A stretch of DNA of 64,000 nucleotides from Microbacterium hominis. Its GTDB lineage: Bacteria > Actinomycetota > Actinomycetes > Actinomycetales > Microbacteriaceae. The translations under genes and the position numbers were made by a program. The notes under the pieces were generated by a model. The model had not been told where the DNA came from. It ran no database searches and saw only the letters and a list, made by a program, of their open reading frames with translations. The stretch covers positions 3,224,001 to 3,288,000 of the forward strand of contig NZ_CP054038.1 of NCBI RefSeq assembly GCF_013282805.1. The letters run 5' to 3'. Within the stretch, counting starts at the first letter, position 1. Every line of letters starts with the position of its first letter. Positions 45,937-55,097 of this stretch are shown piece by piece.

Positions 45937-46085
45937 GTCACGCCCACCGGAGCCGGGCGCTGACCCCTCTCGCGACAGCGGGACAGCGTCACTACGATTC
46001 AGACCAGACGCCCGCTCGCCGCAGCGAACGGGACCATCGAGCGGCTCCGACCATCTCGCGGCCGCGACAGATCGCTGAGGCGGCC

Positions 46086-47567
46086 ATGGACGCGAACGGC
46101 ACTACCGGCTACAAAACGCCGATCCCGGAGTCGATCACCACCCCGGATCAGGTGCCTTCTCCGATCGGCGAACTCTCCTTCGCAGACGGGGTCCCCACCC
46201 CGGAGACGACCGAGAAGCTGTTCGATCATCTCGATTTCCTGCGCGGCGTCGAGGTGTTCCTGAACTGCATTCCGGCGGCGTCGCTGGAGGGAATCCGGCG
46301 CGGCATGCTCGATCTGGGCTGTGCGGACTGTCATCAGGCGGTCATCGCCGACGAGCTGCTCGACTCGAATCCGCTGTTCCTCACCGGCAACACCGACACC
46401 GTCTACGCGCTCGCGATGCTCGACATCGACCGCGACGGCCCCACCGTCATCGAGGTGCCGCCGGGCTCCGGCCCCGGCACGGTCGACGACGCATGGTTCC
46501 GCTTCGTCGTGGACCTCGGAGCGCCCGGCCCCGACCGCGGCGCCGGCGGCACCTACCTCATCGTCCCGCCCGGCTACGCGGGCGAGCGGCCGGAGGGCTG
46601 GTTCATCGCGGAATCCCCGAGCGCCGTGAACCTCGTCGTGCTCCGCGGATTCCTCGTCGATTCGAAGCCCGACCACGCGGTCCGGATGTTCCAGGAGGGA
46701 GTGCGGGTCTATCCCCTCTCCGCCCGTTCGGCCCCTCCCACCATGGAGTGGACGTCTCTGTCGGGGGCCGTGGTCAACACCGTGCACGCGAGCGACTCGA
46801 CGTTCTACGAGGAGGTCGCCCAGGTCATCGCCAAGGAGCCGGTCGAGCTCATCGACCCGGAGACCCGTGGTCTGCTCGCCTCGATCGGCATCCGCAAGGA
46901 CGCACCGTTCGCGCCCGACGAGCGCATGCGACGGATTCTCGCCGATGCGGCCGCTGTCGGAAACGGCACGGCCCGTGCGATGTCCTTCCGCCCGCGGCAT
47001 CCGGAGTTCTTCCTGTATCCCGACCGCCGCTGGGTCAATCCGTTTCCCGGTGGCGACTACCGGTTCCTCCATGTCGGCGGCAGCGCCGGCCGTTTCCTGG
47101 ATGCCCGCACCACGTTCTTCTACCTCGCGACGGTGAACACTCCGGCGATGGCGTTCAAGATGGTCGGGAAGGGTTCGCAGTACGCGCTCGCGACCACGGA
47201 CGTCGACGGCGAGCCCCTCGATGGCGGCACGGCCTACCGGCTCCGCATCCCGGCTGACGTGCCCGCGGCTGACTTCTGGTCGGTCGTGGTCTACGATCCG
47301 CAGACACGATCCGAGCTTCAGACCGGCCAGCCGTTCCCGAGCGTCAACAGCAAGCGCGACCCGCTCGAGCAGAACGCAGACGGGTCGGTCGATGTGATCT
47401 TCGGACCCGACCGGCCGCAGCGGCTGGCGTCGAACTGGGTGCAGACGATTCCCGAGAAAGGATGGTTCGTGCTGCTCCGCTTGTACGGGCCCCTCGAGAG
47501 CTGGTTCGACGGGACGTGGAAGCCCGGCGATGTCGAGCCCGACTCCGGCACCACGTCTCGCGGGTGA
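46086..47567 (+). CDS. DUF1254/DUF1214 domain protein
   Basis: A 493-residue protein with an N-terminal DUF1254 domain (about 40-180, including GNTDTVYALAMLDI and PGSGPGTVDDAWFRF) and a C-terminal DUF1214 domain (about 370-485, with FWSVVVYDPQTRSEL and WVQTIPEKGWFVLLRLYGPL). Such proteins are common in Actinobacteria and Proteobacteria, often exported, with unknown function. Here I see no signal peptide after ATG 46086. The ribosome site GAGGCGG is weak. The gene stands alone and converges on the GH32 operon. Confidence 0.85.
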   Translation: MDANGTTGYKTPIPESITTPDQVPSPIGELSFADGVPTPETTEKLFDHLDFLRGVEVFLNCIPAASLEGIRRGMLDLGCADCHQAVIADELLDSNPLFLTGNTDTVYALAMLDIDRDGPTVIEVPPGSGPGTVDDAWFRFVVDLGAPGPDRGAGGTYLIVPPGYAGERPEGWFIAESPSAVNLVVLRGFLVDSKPDHAVRMFQEGVRVYPLSARSAPPTMEWTSLSGAVVNTVHASDSTFYEEVAQVIAKEPVELIDPETRGLLASIGIRKDAPFAPDERMRRILADAAAVGNGTARAMSFRPRHPEFFLYPDRRWVNPFPGGDYRFLHVGGSAGRFLDARTTFFYLATVNTPAMAFKMVGKGSQYALATTDVDGEPLDGGTAYRLRIPADVPAADFWSVVVYDPQTRSELQTGQPFPSVNSKRDPLEQNADGSVDVIFGPDRPQRLASNWVQTIPEKGWFVLLRLYGPLESWFDGTWKPGDVEPDSGTTSRG

Positions 47568-47898
47568 GCCCCGCCCCCAGGTGACTCCCGTCCCCCAGCG
47601 ACGGAGGCCACCCGCACCCGGGAAGGATCAGCCTCGTCGGATCGGTCGCTCTGGGCAGCGGGTGATGATCGGCGCGGGGATCTTCGCGCGCGTGGGGCAG
47701 GTCGCCGGGCTCCGTCGGCGTCGCCGGAGCCTGACCCATGCATGACCGATGCGTGGCGATCATGACCGGGGCGGCCGCCGCCTGAATCCGTCGGGTCGCT
47801 TCTCCACAGGAGATACGGCGGCCCGTTCAGTCACCGAGGCTGACCCCGGTCACGGGACGGATGCCGCTCCCTCCCCGCCTGGGAGGGAGCGGCCTCGA
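47568..47898. other. tail-to-tail intergenic region
   Basis: 331 bp between the converging DUF1254 and GH32 genes. I find no convincing gene. Its only clear structure is the hairpin at 47863-47893. Confidence 0.6.
47863..47893 (-). terminator. hairpin after GH32 gene
   Basis: GCCGCTCCCTCCC (47863-47875) pairs perfectly with GGGAGGGAGCGGC (47881-47893) around a 5-nt loop. It begins 5 bp after the GH32 stop codon on the minus strand and closes that operon. It lacks a U-tract. Confidence 0.75.
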
Positions 47899-49350
47899 TC
47901 ACCTCGCGGTCGCCATGGGCCACGCGCGCAGCGCGGCGCGCCCGCGGTCGAGTGCGACGGAGACGCCGGTTGCATCGACCCGCGTCGGGTAGACCCGGGC
48001 AGCAAGCGGCACGCCGTTCGCGAACGCTTCGACTGCCGAGTGATCGACGATGATGCGCAGCCGCACCGCGCCGCCGCCCTCGAGCGGGATCGCGCCCCCG
48101 AGCGGCTGGGCGTCGGTCGTCTCGTCGAGGCTCGACGCCACTCGGTCGAGCGTGAGGTGCGCGGCGTCGCCGTCGCGGCTGAGCCGGTACACTGTGCGCT
48201 CTTCCCGGTCGGGGGTGGCGAGCACCGTGACTTCGACGGACCCGCCGTCTTCGAGCCGCACCTCCAGGTCGAGGTCGAGCTGATCGCCATCGACCCGGTC
48301 GCCGACGAGCGCCGCGTCGCCGTCGAACAGTGCGGCTCCCCGGAGCACATCGAGCTCGGGCACCGGCGCCTGGTGCAGCGTGCCGTCGGCACGCGCCGTC
48401 ACGACGCGAGGGAGCGACATGGCTCCCGACCACCCCGCGTCGAGGGTCGCGGCATCCGTTCGCCCCTCCTGCATCCAGCCGAACATGATGCGCCGACCCG
48501 CCTCGTCGCGGAACGACTGCGGTGCGTAGAAGAAGCGCCCGCCGAGGTCGAGGCGGTGGAGTGAGCGCGGCTCGAACCTGTCGCCGCGGTAGTCGCCCAC
48601 CCAGTACAGCGGGTGGTTCGTGACGCCGTCGTCCCACGACGAGAAGACGAGCGCGTGGTTGTCGCCGACAGGGAACAGGTCGACGCACTCCCACATCGTG
48701 CCCTCCCAGTCAGCCGCGGTCCGGTCCTGTCGCGTGTGATCGCCGACGAGGAGGGGACCGACGTACCGCCATGAGCGCAGGTCGTCGGAGTCGTACAGAA
48801 GGGCGGCGCCGCCGACGTCGCGGATCCCGGAGCCGATGATCTGACGCCAGCGGCCGTCTTCGCGCCACACGCAGTGGTCTCGGAAGGCGACGACATCGAG
48901 ATCGGCGGGGGGTGCGACGAGCACGGGGTTCGCGGCATCCTTCCTCCACTCCACGAGTTCGCTGTCACCGGTGGCGACGCACGGCAGCTCGATGCCGTCG
49001 TGACGCCCCGAGTACACCAGGGTCGGCGTCCCGTCGTCGTCGACGAGGACGCCCGACCAGCAGCCCTCGCCGTCGGGTCCGGGACTCGGCGCGAGCGCGA
49101 TGGGCAGGTGCTCCCAGTGCACGAGGTCGGTGCTGCGCGCGTGCCCCCAGTGGATTGCGTGGTGCACCGGCGCGTGCGGGTTGTGCTGGTAGAAGAGGTG
49201 GTACCAGCCGCCGTGCTGCGTGAGGCCGTTCGGATCGTTGAGCCACCCCGCCGGCGCGACGAAGTGGAATGCAGGACGATGCCGATCCTGCTCCACTCGG
49301 TCGAGGAGCGCGGAAGGGATCGTCACAGTGGTCAGCGGGTGCGCGGTCAT
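47899..49350 (-). CDS. GH32 glycoside hydrolase (sucrose/fructan hydrolase)
   Basis: A 483-residue beta-fructofuranosidase-like enzyme. The nucleophile Asp39 is in GWLNDPNG. The transition-state Asp158 is in FRDH (usually RDP), and the acid/base Glu221 is in MWECVDLF. A C-terminal beta-sandwich ends near DHSAVEAFANG. It hydrolyses sucrose or fructo-oligosaccharides. No signal peptide is present, so it acts in the cytoplasm on imported sugar. ATG 49350 overlaps the ABC ATPase stop by 4 nt, so it is coupled to an Opp/Dpp-type importer. Confidence 0.93.
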   Translation of the reverse strand: MTAHPLTTVTIPSALLDRVEQDRHRPAFHFVAPAGWLNDPNGLTQHGGWYHLFYQHNPHAPVHHAIHWGHARSTDLVHWEHLPIALAPSPGPDGEGCWSGVLVDDDGTPTLVYSGRHDGIELPCVATGDSELVEWRKDAANPVLVAPPADLDVVAFRDHCVWREDGRWRQIIGSGIRDVGGAALLYDSDDLRSWRYVGPLLVGDHTRQDRTAADWEGTMWECVDLFPVGDNHALVFSSWDDGVTNHPLYWVGDYRGDRFEPRSLHRLDLGGRFFYAPQSFRDEAGRRIMFGWMQEGRTDAATLDAGWSGAMSLPRVVTARADGTLHQAPVPELDVLRGAALFDGDAALVGDRVDGDQLDLDLEVRLEDGGSVEVTVLATPDREERTVYRLSRDGDAAHLTLDRVASSLDETTDAQPLGGAIPLEGGGAVRLRIIVDHSAVEAFANGVPLAARVYPTRVDATGVSVALDRGRAALRAWPMATAR

Positions 49351-50384
49351 GCGGCGCCTTTCTCGTGGTCGGGAAGCTCCAGCGCGGTGCCCGGCGCGTC
49401 GGCCGGCGGAGCGTACCTCCCGCATCGCACCCAGTGCTCGGGTTGGTCGCTCACGTGGTGGAAGACGGCCTTCTCCGCAGAGCAGGGCACGTCCCCCGTC
49501 TCAGCCCACGCGCACGTGGTCGGGTTCAGCACCTCACGGCGCAGCTGGGCACGCTCGACCGGGTCGAACGGCGCCGTGCGCTTCGGGTCGGGAACCGCCG
49601 AGATCAGCAGGCGCGTGTAGGGATGCGCAGGGTTCGCGAGCAGCTCCATCGCGTCGCCGCCCTCGACGAACTCGCCTGCGAACATCACGACGATGCGGTC
49701 GGCGATGTAGCGCGCGGATGCCAGGTCGTGCGTGATGTAGAGCATCGAGATGCCCTGCTCCTCGCAGAGCGACCGCATCAGATTGAGCACGCCGATGCGC
49801 ACCGAGACGTCGAGCATCGACGTGGGCTCGTCGGCGAGGATGAGTCGCGGGTTCACGGCGAGCGCGCGGGCGATCGCGATGCGCTGGCGCTGGCCGCCGG
49901 ACAGCTCGTGCGGGTAGCGTTCGAGCATCTCGGCCGGGAGGCCCACCTTCTCCAGGAGGCGGAGCTTGGCGCGCTCGAGCTCGGCGCGTCCGGCGGCAGC
50001 GCCGTGGATGCGCAGCGGACGCTCGAGGAAGTGGCCGATGCGGTGCACGGGGTTCAGCGACCCGAACGGGTCTTGGAAGATCATCTGCACCGCCGAGCGG
50101 TATTCTCGCGTCGCGCGCCGCTTCGAGGTCGCCATGATGTCTTGCCCCTCGAAGTGGAACGTGCCGCCCGAGGGCTGTTCGAGTCGCGCGATGCAGCGCG
50201 CGAGCGTCGACTTTCCGCTGCCCGACTCGCCCACGAGCGCCACGATCTCGCCGTGGGCGATGTCGAGGTCGACTCCGCCGAGCGCTCGCACGCGTGAGCG
50301 TGACAGCGCGCCGCCGATCATGAACGTCTTCTCCAGACCCCGGGTCGAGAGCACCGGGGTCGCGGGGGTGGTGTGCTCGCTCAT
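49347..50384 (-). CDS. Opp/Dpp-type ABC transporter ATPase (DppF-like)
   Basis: A 345-residue ATPase. Walker A is GESGSGKST (about 54-62), signature LSGGQRQR (about 162-169), Walker B LILADEPT and switch His in ITHD. The C-terminal oligopeptide-transporter extension begins at HPYTRLLISAVPDPKRT and contains two Cys (TTCAWAETGDVPCS), as in the Fe-S-like cluster region of OppF/DppF. It overlaps both neighbours by 4 nt. Despite the peptide-type family, its operon holds a GH32 gene, so the cargo is probably a sugar. Confidence 0.92.
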   Translation of the reverse strand: MSEHTTPATPVLSTRGLEKTFMIGGALSRSRVRALGGVDLDIAHGEIVALVGESGSGKSTLARCIARLEQPSGGTFHFEGQDIMATSKRRATREYRSAVQMIFQDPFGSLNPVHRIGHFLERPLRIHGAAAGRAELERAKLRLLEKVGLPAEMLERYPHELSGGQRQRIAIARALAVNPRLILADEPTSMLDVSVRIGVLNLMRSLCEEQGISMLYITHDLASARYIADRIVVMFAGEFVEGGDAMELLANPAHPYTRLLISAVPDPKRTAPFDPVERAQLRREVLNPTTCAWAETGDVPCSAEKAVFHHVSDQPEHWVRCGRYAPPADAPGTALELPDHEKGAA

Positions 50385-51298
50385 GAGATCGCCTCCGTGA
50401 TCAGAGAGCCGTCGCCACTCGGGGCGACCCAGTGCGTCGGTGCGACCTCCACGAGGTCGGGGATGTCGCGGAACCGCACGCCCTCGCCGAGACCTCTCAG
50501 CCGCGTGCGCGGACCCGACATGGGTGGGAAGGCGTTCATCAGGGCGCGCGTGTACGGGTGTCTCGGCGCGTCGAAGATCCCGTGCGCCGGAGCGGTCTCG
50601 ACGAAACGCCCCGCATACATCACCGCCATGCGGTCCGACAGTTCGACCATGAGCGACATGTCGTGCGTGATGAAGAGGATCGCGAAGCCGAGCTCCTGCT
50701 GGAGTTCCTTGATTTGCGCCATGATCTCCTGCTGCACGACCACGTCCAGCGCGGTCGTGGGCTCGTCCATGATGAGCAGCGGCGGCCGCAGGGCCGTGGC
50801 CATCGCGATCACGACGCGCTGGCGCATCCCGCCCGACAGCTGATGCGGGTAGGAGCGCAGTCGGTCGCGGGGAATGCCCACGAGGTCGAGCAGCTCCCCG
50901 GCGCGGCCGAGCGCGGCTTTCTTCGACAGGCCCTCGTGGGTGGTGAAGATGTCGCCGATCTGATCGCCGATCGTCATGACCGGGTTGAGCGAGTTCATGG
51001 CGCTCTGGAACACCATCGCGACCTGACGCCACCGGAATGCGCGGAGCTCCTCGGCGCTCAGCCCGAGAACGTCGGTGCCGGCGAAGCGGATCGAGCCTCC
51101 CGCGATGAGGGCGGGGTCGCGCAGCAGCCGCAGGATCGCGTTCGCAATGGTCGACTTGCCGCATCCCGATTCACCGGCGAGTCCGAATACTTCGCGCTCG
51201 GCGATGGAGAACGAGACGCGGTCGACGGCGCGCACGGTGCGCGCCTCCGTCACGTACTCGACGGTGAGGTCTTCGACCTCGAGCAGTGGAGCGCTCAT
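50381..51298 (-). CDS. Opp/Dpp-type ABC transporter ATPase (DppD-like)
   Basis: A 305-residue ATPase paired with the DppF-like subunit. Walker A GESGCGKST (about 43-51), Q-loop MVFQSAMNSLNPVM, signature LSGGMRQR, Walker B LLIMDEPT and ITHD are all intact. The C-terminal extension has HPYTRALMNAFPPM. The usual Cys cluster of peptide-type ATPases at the very C-terminus is absent. It overlaps the permease stop and the DppF-like start by 4 nt. Confidence 0.92.
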   Translation of the reverse strand: MSAPLLEVEDLTVEYVTEARTVRAVDRVSFSIAEREVFGLAGESGCGKSTIANAILRLLRDPALIAGGSIRFAGTDVLGLSAEELRAFRWRQVAMVFQSAMNSLNPVMTIGDQIGDIFTTHEGLSKKAALGRAGELLDLVGIPRDRLRSYPHQLSGGMRQRVVIAMATALRPPLLIMDEPTTALDVVVQQEIMAQIKELQQELGFAILFITHDMSLMVELSDRMAVMYAGRFVETAPAHGIFDAPRHPYTRALMNAFPPMSGPRTRLRGLGEGVRFRDIPDLVEVAPTHWVAPSGDGSLITEAIS

Positions 51299-52305
51299 CG
51301 CGATGCCTCCTCGCGGGTGCGGTCGGCGACGCGCGTGGGCGCGTCAGGCGTGGTGCGACGGCGCGGCCGGCGCAGGCGTGGGTTGGTGGTCTCGTCGACC
51401 CCGTAATTGACGAGTGCGAGAGCGAAGGCGACCAGCGCGATGCAGACGCCGGGAGGGACGAACGCCCACCACGCTCCGGTGAGCAGGGCGCCGTCGTTGC
51501 TGGCCCAATAGAGGTTCGTGCCCCAGCTGACGGTGCTGATGTCGCCGAGACCCAGGAACTCGAGGCCGGCCTGCGCGCCGATGCCGAAGATCACACACGC
51601 GAGGAACGTGCTCATGACGATCGACGCCATATTCGGCAGCATCTCGCGGAACATGATGCGCAGGCCGCTCTCACCGGTCACCTGGGATGCTGCGACGAAG
51701 TCCTTACCGCGGATCGACATCGCCTGCGATCGCAGCACTCGGGCCGATCCCGCCCAGCCGGTGATGACCAGCACCAGGATGACGGTGCCGAGGCCCTGCG
51801 GCAGGAATGCGGCGAGGATCACCAGCAGCGGGAGCCCGGGAAGGAGCAGGAACACGTTGGTCACGAGCGACAGCAGGTTGTCGACGGTGCGGCCGAGATA
51901 CGCCGAGCCGAGCCCGACGAGCAGGCCCACGAACGTCGAGAGGATGCCGACCGTGAAGCCGACGAACAGCGACGAGCGCGCACCCCACACGTTGAGGGCC
52001 AAGACGTCCTGGCCCTTTGCGGTCGTGCCCAGCCAGTGCTCGGACGACGGCGGCTGCGATCCGATGCCCTGGATGAGGGTGGGGTCGCCGGGTGCGATGA
52101 CCGGAGCGAGGAGTGCCACCAGGATGAACACGGTGAGGATGACCATGCCGGACACGGCCTTGGCATTGCCCAGAAGTCCGCGTACGAGTCCTCCGCCGCC
52201 GCGACGTCGGCGCGGTGGCGGCACGGCGACAACGTGCCCGTCGGGGTCCGGGGGCGAGCCGAGGCCGATCTCGGCCATGGTCCGGGGATCTTGTGCGAGT
52301 GACAT
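51295..52305 (-). CDS. Opp/Dpp-type ABC transporter permease (DppC-like)
   Basis: A 336-residue membrane protein. A Pro/Arg-rich cytoplasmic head leads to the N-terminal OppC-type helix, then about five more helices. HWLGTTAKGQDVLA is the family hallmark before the second helix, and the coupling loop AASQVTGESGLRIMFREMLP lies near 215-234. ATG 52305 has GAGGGTG upstream. It is 14 bp after the DppB-like gene and overlaps the DppD-like start by 4 nt. Confidence 0.92.
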   Translation of the reverse strand: MSLAQDPRTMAEIGLGSPPDPDGHVVAVPPPRRRRGGGGLVRGLLGNAKAVSGMVILTVFILVALLAPVIAPGDPTLIQGIGSQPPSSEHWLGTTAKGQDVLALNVWGARSSLFVGFTVGILSTFVGLLVGLGSAYLGRTVDNLLSLVTNVFLLLPGLPLLVILAAFLPQGLGTVILVLVITGWAGSARVLRSQAMSIRGKDFVAASQVTGESGLRIMFREMLPNMASIVMSTFLACVIFGIGAQAGLEFLGLGDISTVSWGTNLYWASNDGALLTGAWWAFVPPGVCIALVAFALALVNYGVDETTNPRLRRPRRRTTPDAPTRVADRTREEASR

Positions 52306-52319
52306 CTCACACCCTCCGT

Positions 52320-53297
52320 TCAGCTCACGCGCACGCGCGGATCGAGCCGCACGTACACGATGTCGACGAGGAAGTTCGCGATCAGCACGGCGGTGGTGAT
52401 CGTGAGGAACAGCCCCTGCATGAGGGGATAGTCGAGGTTCTGCACTGCGGCGAGCAGCGTGTAGCCGACCCCCGGGTAGGCGAAGACGACCTCGGTGAGC
52501 AGGGCACCGCCGACGACGAAGCCGAGCGACATGCCGAATGCGGTCACGGAGGGCAGCAGCGCGTTGCGCGCCGCGTACTGCATCATCACGCGGTTGGGGC
52601 GGAGACCTTTCGCCTCGGCCATGACGATGTAGTCCTCGGCGTTGGTCGCGATCATCGTGTTGCGCATTCCCAGCATCCAGCCGCCGATCGAGACGAGAAC
52701 GATCGAGGTGGCCGGCAGGATCAGGTGGTACGCGACGTCGCCGATGAAGGCGAACGAGAACTCCGGCATCGTGCCCACCGCGTACGCATGACGCAACGGC
52801 GCCCACCCCAGCGTCACGCCGAAGAGATAGAGCAGCCCCATCGCGAGCCAGAAGTACGGGAACGACCCGATGAAGATCAGCACGGGCGGGACAACGGAAT
52901 CGAGAATCCCGCCGCGCCGCCAGGCTGCCAGGATGCCGAGCACGTTGCCGATCACGACCGCGATGATCAGGGACACGAAGCCGAGCAGCAGTGTCCAGCC
53001 GAGCACACCCGAGATCACGTCGAGCACCGGGGCCGGGAACCGCGAGACCGAGAACCCCAGATCGCCGCTGAAGATCCCACCCAGGTAGCGCAGGTACTGC
53101 TCCCACAGCGGGGCGTCGCTGAGCCCGAAGGTCTCCTTCAACGCCTCGATCTGGTCGGGGCGGATCTGTCCCTGCAGTCGAGCGACCATGCGCGACACGG
53201 GGTCGCCGGGCATGAAGCGCGGAAGGAAGAAGTTGAGGGTGATCGACACCCAGAACGCGACGAGATAGAACCCGAGCCGTCGCAGTATGTAGCCCAT
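52320..53297 (-). CDS. Opp/Dpp-type ABC transporter permease (DppB-like)
   Basis: A 325-residue membrane protein starting MGYILRRLGFYLV, a typical DppB N-terminus, with about six transmembrane helices, PRFMPGDPVSRM after the first, and the coupling loop MAEAKGLRPNRVMMQYAARNALLP near 234-257. It forms the channel with the DppC-like subunit. The ribosome site GGAGACG precedes ATG 53297. A long hairpin separates it from the binding-protein gene. Confidence 0.92.
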   Translation of the reverse strand: MGYILRRLGFYLVAFWVSITLNFFLPRFMPGDPVSRMVARLQGQIRPDQIEALKETFGLSDAPLWEQYLRYLGGIFSGDLGFSVSRFPAPVLDVISGVLGWTLLLGFVSLIIAVVIGNVLGILAAWRRGGILDSVVPPVLIFIGSFPYFWLAMGLLYLFGVTLGWAPLRHAYAVGTMPEFSFAFIGDVAYHLILPATSIVLVSIGGWMLGMRNTMIATNAEDYIVMAEAKGLRPNRVMMQYAARNALLPSVTAFGMSLGFVVGGALLTEVVFAYPGVGYTLLAAVQNLDYPLMQGLFLTITTAVLIANFLVDIVYVRLDPRVRVS

Positions 53298-53311
53298 GAT
53301 GCGTCTCCTCG

Positions 53312-53351
53312 GTCGTCCTGCTGCGCCACGCGGGCGGCGCAGCAGGACGAC
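53312..53351 (-). terminator. intra-operon hairpin between binding protein and permeases
   Basis: Perfect 16-bp arms (53312-53327 and 53336-53351, beginning GTCGTCCTGCTG) with an 8-nt loop, 8 bp after the binding-protein stop and 14 bp before the permease start. It has no U-tract. It may act as a partial terminator or as a 3' stabiliser of the binding-protein mRNA. Confidence 0.65.
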
Positions 53352-53359
53352 GCGATCGG

Positions 53360-55033
53360 TCAGTCGTTTACGACCGGCTCGAGCGTGGTGAGCACGAGCA
53401 CCGTCGTCCGCGAGCGCGTCGAGAGCGTCGCGTAGGGGTTGTCTTCGGCAGGCCACCCGGTGAACCGCGCGGTGCTGGCCGCACCCCACTCCGGACCGGG
53501 GAACAGGGGCGCCACCGGCGCGGCCTCGGCGAAGAGCGCCTGCAGCTCGTCCATGACGTCGTGCTGGCTCTGCTCGTCGGATGCCGCCGCGAATTCCGCG
53601 AGCAGTGCGTCCGCCTCCGGGCTGCCGAATCGGTGGTAGTTGTCGAACGTCTGCTCTCCCACCGGCTTGACCGTCTCAGCCGACATCACGCCGCGGTAGA
53701 ACTGGTACGGCGTGGGTGCGTTGGCGCTCCACACGATGCCGGAGTCGAAGGTGCCGTTCTCGTACCCGGCGACGACGTCGCCCCAGTCCTTCGCCGCGAC
53801 GGTCACGGTCACGCCGAGCTCGGCGAGATTCTGCGCGATGACGTTCCCGACCGACACCCAGTCGCTCGAGGTCGAGCCGACCGAGAAGTCGAAGGCGAAC
53901 GGCGTGCCGTCGGGCAGCACCCGTTCGCCGTCGACTCCGAGAGTGATGCCCGCGGCATCCAGCAGCTCCCCCGCGCCTTCGAGATCGCGCTCGGTCCACG
54001 TGCACGACTCGGCGACGGAGTCGTCGCGCCACGTGTCGTACCCGCCGCTCAGTCCGGTGCAGTCGCCAGGCGTCGTGTACCCCTGCATGCCGATCTGGGT
54101 GACCTGCTCGCGGTCGACGGCCATCGACAGCGCCTTGCGCACGTCGGGGTCGTCGAACGGCGCCTTGGTGGTGTTGAACTGCCAGTTGATCATCGACCCC
54201 GTCGGGGGGAACCAGTAGAACCGGTGCTCGGGATCCTTCTCGACGTAGGCCTTGTCGATGTTCGGGATGAACTGCGGCGCCCAGTCGACGTCGCCGTTGG
54301 CCGCGGCGAGGTTGGCACCGTCGTTGCCCGAGAACGCGAGCACCCGGATGCCCTCGATGCTCTGCTTCTCGGGCTGCCAGTACTCGGGGTTCTTGCCCAG
54401 ATCGAAGGACTGCGTCTGGAAGCTGGTGATCTCGGTGTACGGCCCGGTCCCCACCGGGTCCTCGTTGGCGAACGTGGTCGGGTCGTCGACGTCGTTCCAG
54501 ATGTGGGCGGGGGCGATCACCTGCTGGCCGATGTCGAGCAGTGCCGGCGAGAACGGCTCGCTGAAGTCGAACTGCACCGTGAGCGGGTCGACGGCGGTCA
54601 CGGACTCGATGTAGTCGAACCCACCGCGAACCTCGCGCTGCAGGTCGAACGACACGACGACGTCGTCGGCGACGAACGGCTCGCCGTCGGACCAGGTGAC
54701 GCCCTCGCGCAGGTGATAGGTGATGGCCGTGCTGTCGGGGGCCACCTCCCAGTCGGTCGCGAGCCACGGGGTCGTGGAGCCGTCGGCGGGGTTGTAGACG
54801 AGCATCGACTCGTAGATGGCCTGGTGGGTCATCGGGAAGTCGGGGTTCGCGAACGGGTTGAAGTTCCGATCGAACGTCCCCATGTCTTCACGCGGGATCG
54901 TCAGCAGCTGACTGCCATCGAGCGACCCCGTGGTGGTGCTGGTGCTTCCACCGGCGCTGCAGCCCGTCAGCGCGAGGGCCGCCGAAGCCGCGAGCGCGAC
55001 CGCAGCGAACACCGCTTTGCTGGGAAATGTCAT
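53360..55033 (-). CDS. Opp/Dpp-family substrate-binding lipoprotein
   Basis: A 557-residue binding protein of the SBP_bac_5 family. The signal peptide ends in lipobox LTGC with Cys25. The mature protein has the family patterns YHLREGVTWSDGEPFVADDV (about 107-126) and DVRKALSMAVDREQV (about 299-313). Members bind peptides, nickel, opines or oligosaccharides. The operon with GH32 and a LacI regulator points to a carbohydrate. The ribosome site AAAGGAAC precedes ATG 55033. It follows lacI by 64 bp on the same strand. Confidence 0.93.
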   Translation of the reverse strand: MTFPSKAVFAAVALAASAALALTGCSAGGSTSTTTGSLDGSQLLTIPREDMGTFDRNFNPFANPDFPMTHQAIYESMLVYNPADGSTTPWLATDWEVAPDSTAITYHLREGVTWSDGEPFVADDVVVSFDLQREVRGGFDYIESVTAVDPLTVQFDFSEPFSPALLDIGQQVIAPAHIWNDVDDPTTFANEDPVGTGPYTEITSFQTQSFDLGKNPEYWQPEKQSIEGIRVLAFSGNDGANLAAANGDVDWAPQFIPNIDKAYVEKDPEHRFYWFPPTGSMINWQFNTTKAPFDDPDVRKALSMAVDREQVTQIGMQGYTTPGDCTGLSGGYDTWRDDSVAESCTWTERDLEGAGELLDAAGITLGVDGERVLPDGTPFAFDFSVGSTSSDWVSVGNVIAQNLAELGVTVTVAAKDWGDVVAGYENGTFDSGIVWSANAPTPYQFYRGVMSAETVKPVGEQTFDNYHRFGSPEADALLAEFAAASDEQSQHDVMDELQALFAEAAPVAPLFPGPEWGAASTARFTGWPAEDNPYATLSTRSRTTVLVLTTLEPVVND

Positions 55034-55097
55034 GATGAGGATGTTCCTTTCTTCTTCGTTGAAGCCGAAGGGGCTGCGCGTCGGACGAGATGTCCAG

